Shown: positions 59,524-64,000 of the stretch, one piece after another
Numbering within the stretch: position 1 is the stretch's first letter
Layout of the letters: every line of letters starts with the position of its first letter
NCBI GenBank assembly: GCA_947259375.1
Contig: CAMYLZ010000032.1
Span: 69,501-133,500 of the forward strand
Direction: 5' to 3'
Source: an uncultured Parvularculaceae bacterium
GTDB taxonomy: Bacteria > Pseudomonadota > Alphaproteobacteria > Caulobacterales > Parvularculaceae
Length of the DNA: 64,000 nt
Notes under the pieces: generated by a model
Told to the model about the DNA's origin: nothing
Seen by the model: the letters and a program-made list of their open reading frames with translations, nothing else
The model's database searches: none
Made by a program: the position numbers and the translations under genes

Positions 59524-62319
59524 TCACTCACCGCCGGCCAGGAGATTTTCAATCTCGAACTGAATGCCGCGCCGGAAATTCACTTGCCGGATCAGGCCCA
59601 TATCCTCGATCGACACATTGATGCGATAGCGCACCGGCACATCTTTGACATTGCGATTGCGCACAGTGAGGTCGCCGGAACCTTCGAACTGCAAGCCGAA
59701 ATCCAGTTGCCCGTCCAGCGCGCCATTGATCGTCACTTCCAGATGCGTGAAGCGAAGATCGCGCAGGAAATCGAAAGCGATCTGGGCGTTCTCCCCGGCC
59801 TGCGACGCGAGCGCTGCAGCAGGCCCCGTATAGCGGATCGCGCCGGGCCCGTCAGAACGAAGCACGCCGTTTTCAACCCGGGCCTTGCCGTCTTCAAACA
59901 CCACCGGCAAGGATCCGCTCAGCAAGCCTTCCCCTGAAAGGCCGTTGACGGCCGCATATTCGAGAATCTGCTTCAGGTCTATTTGCTCCGCACGCAGCGG
60001 AATGCGCGCGGCGCCGGTGAAGGACGCTTGCGCATCATAGGCGCCGACCTTGCCGCCGAACCAGTCAAACTCCGCCCGCGCAAGGCGCAGCGTGTCATCA
60101 CCAGGCAATTCAAATGCAATGTCGCCCGAGGCAAGTTGCAGCGCCCCCGCCTCGACCGAGCTGAGCGACAGCGTCTGCAAACCGTCGGTCTTGACCGGCA
60201 ACAGATCGGCAAAGCGCAGCGCCCCGTCGACCCCCTTGGTGCGGGTGATCGCCAATGTCGGGCCGTTAAACGAAATACTCCGCAAAAAGAATTCGCCATC
60301 CGAGGTCACGCCCCCCGGCGACCAGGAAAAATGGACGACCCCGTCCGCGCCGCCATCCGCGGCGGAAATAACGCCTTTAAGCGCAAGCGCCAGTTCATTC
60401 GGCTGCAATCCGCCCGGCGCGAAGCGTAGATCGTCAAAGGCGAATTGCGTCTCGCCGCTGGCGGTCCTCATATCATGAACGCCGGAGCCGGTCCCCAGCG
60501 CCCTGCCAGTCGCCGTTTCCAGGACGTAGTCGAAACGCGCATCATCGCCTTCGAGCATCGCCGCGCCCGAGGCGACAAACGGCGCGATCAGCTTCAGCGA
60601 TCCGCTTTGCTCGATACGCAAGCGCTCGACCCTCGCATTGGCGCGCATCATTTCCTCATCAAGGGCGAAGTCAAACCGCCCGGCGACGCTTGAAAGCGCA
60701 ATCGCGTCATTCAGCACCATGTCGCCGCCGCTCGCGGCGCCGTCGATCCTGGTTGAATGATTAGCCGGCGTATAAATGGCGTTGAAGCGCAGTTCCGGCG
60801 GGCGTCCCGCCGCGCTGGTTTCACCCATTGCAAAACGCCCGTCCCGCGAAGACACCTCGCCATTCAGCACAAAGACCATATCGTCTGACCAACGCATGGT
60901 CGCCAGCGGCCCGCCGGAATTGCACAAATCCGTGCGGCCTAGCCGCGCTTCGGCATTTTGTTCAGCGAGGCGCAAACGCGCCCGCGCGAAGGTGATGCAA
61001 TCGGCGTTGAGGATCTCGGCCGTTTTCGCGGAGAGGTTTGCGCGCAAGGTAAAGGGCGATGTAAAAGGCGCGTCCGATACGCCAAGCCGGCCGATGCGAG
61101 CGCGTTTCAACCCGGATTTCAACGCGACATCCGCCGTCAGCAAATCACCGTCCAGCAAGGCGGCAAGGTCGATTTCCGACCCGTCCAGGGCAAGCGCCGG
61201 CGATACATATTCATCAATGCTGATCGGCGCAGCAACGCGCAGCCGCCCCTCCATGCGCTCCGCATTGACAGAACCGCGCGCATTGATCCCGTCGCTTGCG
61301 AGCGCGAAGCGGAAGACCGCCCGTTCGACACCGCCCGCTCGCGCATAAAGCGGCGCCGTCCCGGAACGCTCAAGCGTAAACGCCGCGCCGTCAGGCGTGC
61401 TTAGCGCCAACGGCGCGTCATTTGCGATACGCAACTCAAACGCACCATCGGCCAGGCTGAGATCAACCGCGCCGGCAAGCGCGGCCTCGCCCAATGGCGC
61501 GCCCAGCACCGCTTGCGCCGGCGCAAACGCCTTGCCGCCGCCAAAGGCGTCCCGCGAAAACAGGATTTTTGAGGCGTCAACCGAGATATGCGCCGCGCCT
61601 TCGGCATCGGCCGCGCCGCCGCCCAGCGCCCCGCTCCAGGATGCACCCTCGCCATTGACGGAAATTCGCGCCGCATAGGCCTGAAGGCCCCGCGCTTCAA
61701 CATCGCCGGCGAAAGCGCCGGCCAGCTTTATTTTTCCGTCTGCCGATAAATTCAACTCGACATTCGCTTCGCCAGCGGGAAAGCGCATGGCGTTCCAGCC
61801 GAAACCATCCATGACGAACGCCGCACGCGCCGCACCGCCATCGCCGCCAATTTCGCCATTAACCACGCCCGAGGCCGCGCCCTCAGGCCCGGCGATCTCG
61901 ACCCGCAAATCCGCAACCCGCAAGGAGGAAAACGGCAGGCCGGCCGGCCCGCCGCCTGCGCCGCGCTCAATCCCGGCCATCGAAACCGCCCCATCCGAAC
62001 CGACCGATAAACGGACGAGCCCCGGCCCGACGCGGATGGCGCCAAGCCGCCGTTCTCTTAGAAGGCGTTTCCAGTCAAATGCGGCCTCGACAGTTTCAAG
62101 GCGAAACGCATCGCGCCCGCCATCCGCAGCGGCGACATCGCTGAGCACGATTTTTTCGAGCGTCAATGCGCGCACCCGCGCTTCCGGGCGTTCAAGCCCG
62201 GCGCCGGCCATCGCGCTCCTGACCGCCCAGCCCGCCAGCGGCGCGCGCAACACGTAAACAGCACCAGCGAGGATCGCTGCAAGCAAGACCAGAATGAGCA
62301 GAAACCGCACTGCCCGCAT
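59524..62319 (-). CDS. YdbH family AsmA-like intermembrane transport protein
   Basis: N-terminal TM, long beta-rich body, C-terminal dicarboxylate-type end (GEGLLSGSLPVVFEDGKARVENGVLRSDGPGAIRYTG...ALDGQLDFGLQFEGSGDLTVRNRNVKDVPVRYRINVSIEDMGLIRQ). Confidence 0.88.
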   Translation of the reverse strand: MRAVRFLLILVLLAAILAGAVYVLRAPLAGWAVRSAMAGAGLERPEARVRALTLEKIVLSDVAAADGGRDAFRLETVEAAFDWKRLLRERRLGAIRVGPGLVRLSVGSDGAVSMAGIERGAGGGPAGLPFSSLRVADLRVEIAGPEGAASGVVNGEIGGDGGAARAAFVMDGFGWNAMRFPAGEANVELNLSADGKIKLAGAFAGDVEARGLQAYAARISVNGEGASWSGALGGGAADAEGAAHISVDASKILFSRDAFGGGKAFAPAQAVLGAPLGEAALAGAVDLSLADGAFELRIANDAPLALSTPDGAAFTLERSGTAPLYARAGGVERAVFRFALASDGINARGSVNAERMEGRLRVAAPISIDEYVSPALALDGSEIDLAALLDGDLLTADVALKSGLKRARIGRLGVSDAPFTSPFTLRANLSAKTAEILNADCITFARARLRLAEQNAEARLGRTDLCNSGGPLATMRWSDDMVFVLNGEVSSRDGRFAMGETSAAGRPPELRFNAIYTPANHSTRIDGAASGGDMVLNDAIALSSVAGRFDFALDEEMMRANARVERLRIEQSGSLKLIAPFVASGAAMLEGDDARFDYVLETATGRALGTGSGVHDMRTASGETQFAFDDLRFAPGGLQPNELALALKGVISAADGGADGVVHFSWSPGGVTSDGEFFLRSISFNGPTLAITRTKGVDGALRFADLLPVKTDGLQTLSLSSVEAGALQLASGDIAFELPGDDTLRLARAEFDWFGGKVGAYDAQASFTGAARIPLRAEQIDLKQILEYAAVNGLSGEGLLSGSLPVVFEDGKARVENGVLRSDGPGAIRYTGPAAALASQAGENAQIAFDFLRDLRFTHLEVTINGALDGQLDFGLQFEGSGDLTVRNRNVKDVPVRYRINVSIEDMGLIRQVNFRRGIQFEIENLLAGGE

Positions 62320-62515
62320 CGAAATTAACCCTCTCCCTCAAACGCGATCGCGGGTTTTGTCTATTGATTAACGGCGATTTCGTCTAATGAGCCCCCGCGA
62401 CCCGCCAACCATGCCGAAAATTGCAGCGTTTGGCGAGCCGTGCGAAGATGCTTGGACGCGACTATTCACCGGCGCAATAACGCCTCGGCAACGGGGGCGT
62501 AGAGTATTCGAGGCG

Positions 62516-64000
62516 ATGACAGGCGAGTTTGCTCAAACAGGTCAAACATTTACGGGTGACGGCGACGCGTTTTGCCCGATCGAACGCAAGCGCCGGGCGC
62601 CGGCGGCGATCGCCGCCGGGCTGAGCGTTCTGGTGCTTGGCGCAGCCTTTGTCGCGCTATCTGCGACATCGACACGGCTTGAGCTTGCCGAAACGCCTGC
62701 CAACGCCGCCATCGCGCCGACGCCAATCCCGTCCGCCCCCTTGTCGCCGCCTTCAGCCGAAAGCGTCGCCGATGCGATCGCGCAATCGCGCGCGGCCCGC
62801 AGCGGCAAACCGGCCCCGAATCCGGCGCCGCCGGCCGAAGCAGAAGCGCAAGTGGAACCGGAAGCGGCAAAAACAGCCAACGCCGCGAGCGGCGACAGCG
62901 TTTCCGATAATGCTGCCGAGCGCGGTTTCGCGCCGCGCCTCAAACCCAAACGCGAAAGCGCGCCCGCCGCGCCGGTCCGGCTCGCCTCGCGCCCGCTGCC
63001 CATTGGCGGCGCTTTCCGCGCCAGCGAAAACGACGCGCCGCCGCCCTTTTTCTTTGAAACCGACCTGTCGCCGCATGACGATGCGCAACCGGCGCCGCAA
63101 CTCGCCCTCGCCGGGGACATTGCGCCGGAACCGGACAAAGTTCGCATACGGCTCGCCCGTGGCGAGAATTTCGTCGACGCCCTGAAGCGGGTCGGCGTCT
63201 CCGCGGCGGACGCCAATGAAGCCGCATACGCTTTTGGCCGGCATCAGGATTTGCGCCGCCTCCTGCCCGGCCAGGAATTTGTCATGACCCTTGGCTGGCC
63301 GAATCAGACCTTGTTCCAGCAAGCTGCGCAAACCGATACGGCGCCCGCGACGCTACTCAAACTCGAATATCGCGCCGATGCGGAAAACCGGATCATCGTG
63401 CAGCGCGAACCCGCCGGGGACATGACCGCCGAGAAGCGCATCGTGCCGCTGACGACCCGCGCCATGTCGGTCGCCGGGCGCATTAATGGCAGCCTTTATC
63501 TTTCCGCCAAATCCGCCGGCGCGCCGGACGAAGTGATCGCCAACCTCGCCGACGCCTTCGCCTATGACGTCGATTTCCAGCGCGAGATTTTCGGCGGCGA
63601 CGAATTCGAAGCGATCTTCGAAGTGCGCTATGATGACCAGGGCGATCTCGTTTCCGCCGGAGATATTCTTTATGCGCGCCTCAATTGGCGGGGCCGCTCA
63701 CGGGAGAAAGGCTATTACCGGTTCGACGAGGATCGCGACGGGCGCTTCGACTTTTTCGACGCCGAGGGTCAGGGCGCAAAACGCCTGCTGATGAAGACGC
63801 CCATCGACGGCGCGCGTCTCTCTTCCGGGTTTGGCGCCCGCAAGCACCCGATCCTCGGCTATGCCCGCGCGCATAAGGGCGTTGACTTCGCCGCCTCGCG
63901 CGGCACGCCAATCAAGGCCGCCGGCGACGGCGTCGTCGAGCGCGCCAACCGTTATGGCAGCTTTGGCAATTACATCCGTATACGGCACGCCAATGGCTAC
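62516..64000 (+). CDS. M23 family metallopeptidase, partial (C-terminus beyond window)
   Basis: Open frame from ATG 62516 to window end; N-terminal TM; ...RLSSGFGARKHPILGYARAHKGVDFAASRGTPIKAAGDGVVERANRYGSFGNYIRIRHANGY. Missing from track because no stop in window. Confidence 0.93.
   Translation, partial: MTGEFAQTGQTFTGDGDAFCPIERKRRAPAAIAAGLSVLVLGAAFVALSATSTRLELAETPANAAIAPTPIPSAPLSPPSAESVADAIAQSRAARSGKPAPNPAPPAEAEAQVEPEAAKTANAASGDSVSDNAAERGFAPRLKPKRESAPAAPVRLASRPLPIGGAFRASENDAPPPFFFETDLSPHDDAQPAPQLALAGDIAPEPDKVRIRLARGENFVDALKRVGVSAADANEAAYAFGRHQDLRRLLPGQEFVMTLGWPNQTLFQQAAQTDTAPATLLKLEYRADAENRIIVQREPAGDMTAEKRIVPLTTRAMSVAGRINGSLYLSAKSAGAPDEVIANLADAFAYDVDFQREIFGGDEFEAIFEVRYDDQGDLVSAGDILYARLNWRGRSREKGYYRFDEDRDGRFDFFDAEGQGAKRLLMKTPIDGARLSSGFGARKHPILGYARAHKGVDFAASRGTPIKAAGDGVVERANRYGSFGNYIRIRHANGY

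Overview
GC-rich alphaproteobacterial chromosomal segment. Gene content and order (tig–tRNA-Leu–clpP–clpX–lon–HU–tRNA-Val; lptC–lptA–lptB–rpoN–hpf–ptsN; xerD/aroK/aroB; chpT) are core genome. I identified about 66 protein genes and two tRNA genes: tRNA-Val(UAC) and tRNA-Leu(UAG). Both window ends cut genes: a cysteine desulfurase on the left and an M23 peptidase on the right. I see no CRISPR array, transposase, prophage module or recognisable defence/toxin cluster, and no convincing large undescribed system. Points worth a second look are small-scale: (i) infC that appears to start at a rare AUA codon, and a 2OG-Fe(II) oxygenase whose only well-placed start is AUU; (ii) an EF-G-like paralog with DCPGS in place of DTPGH and a shortened switch I region; (iii) palindromes or alternative hairpins in several intergenic regions (hpf–ptsN, ArsR/flavin-oxidoreductase, tag–KASIII, GT4/epimerase, chpT 3' end, modA leader); (iv) hairpins that overlap stop codons; (v) structured palindromic trailers behind both tRNA genes; (vi) two tiny membrane-protein ORFs missing or obscured in the ORF track. 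All family names come from reading motifs by eye and memory; no searches were run.
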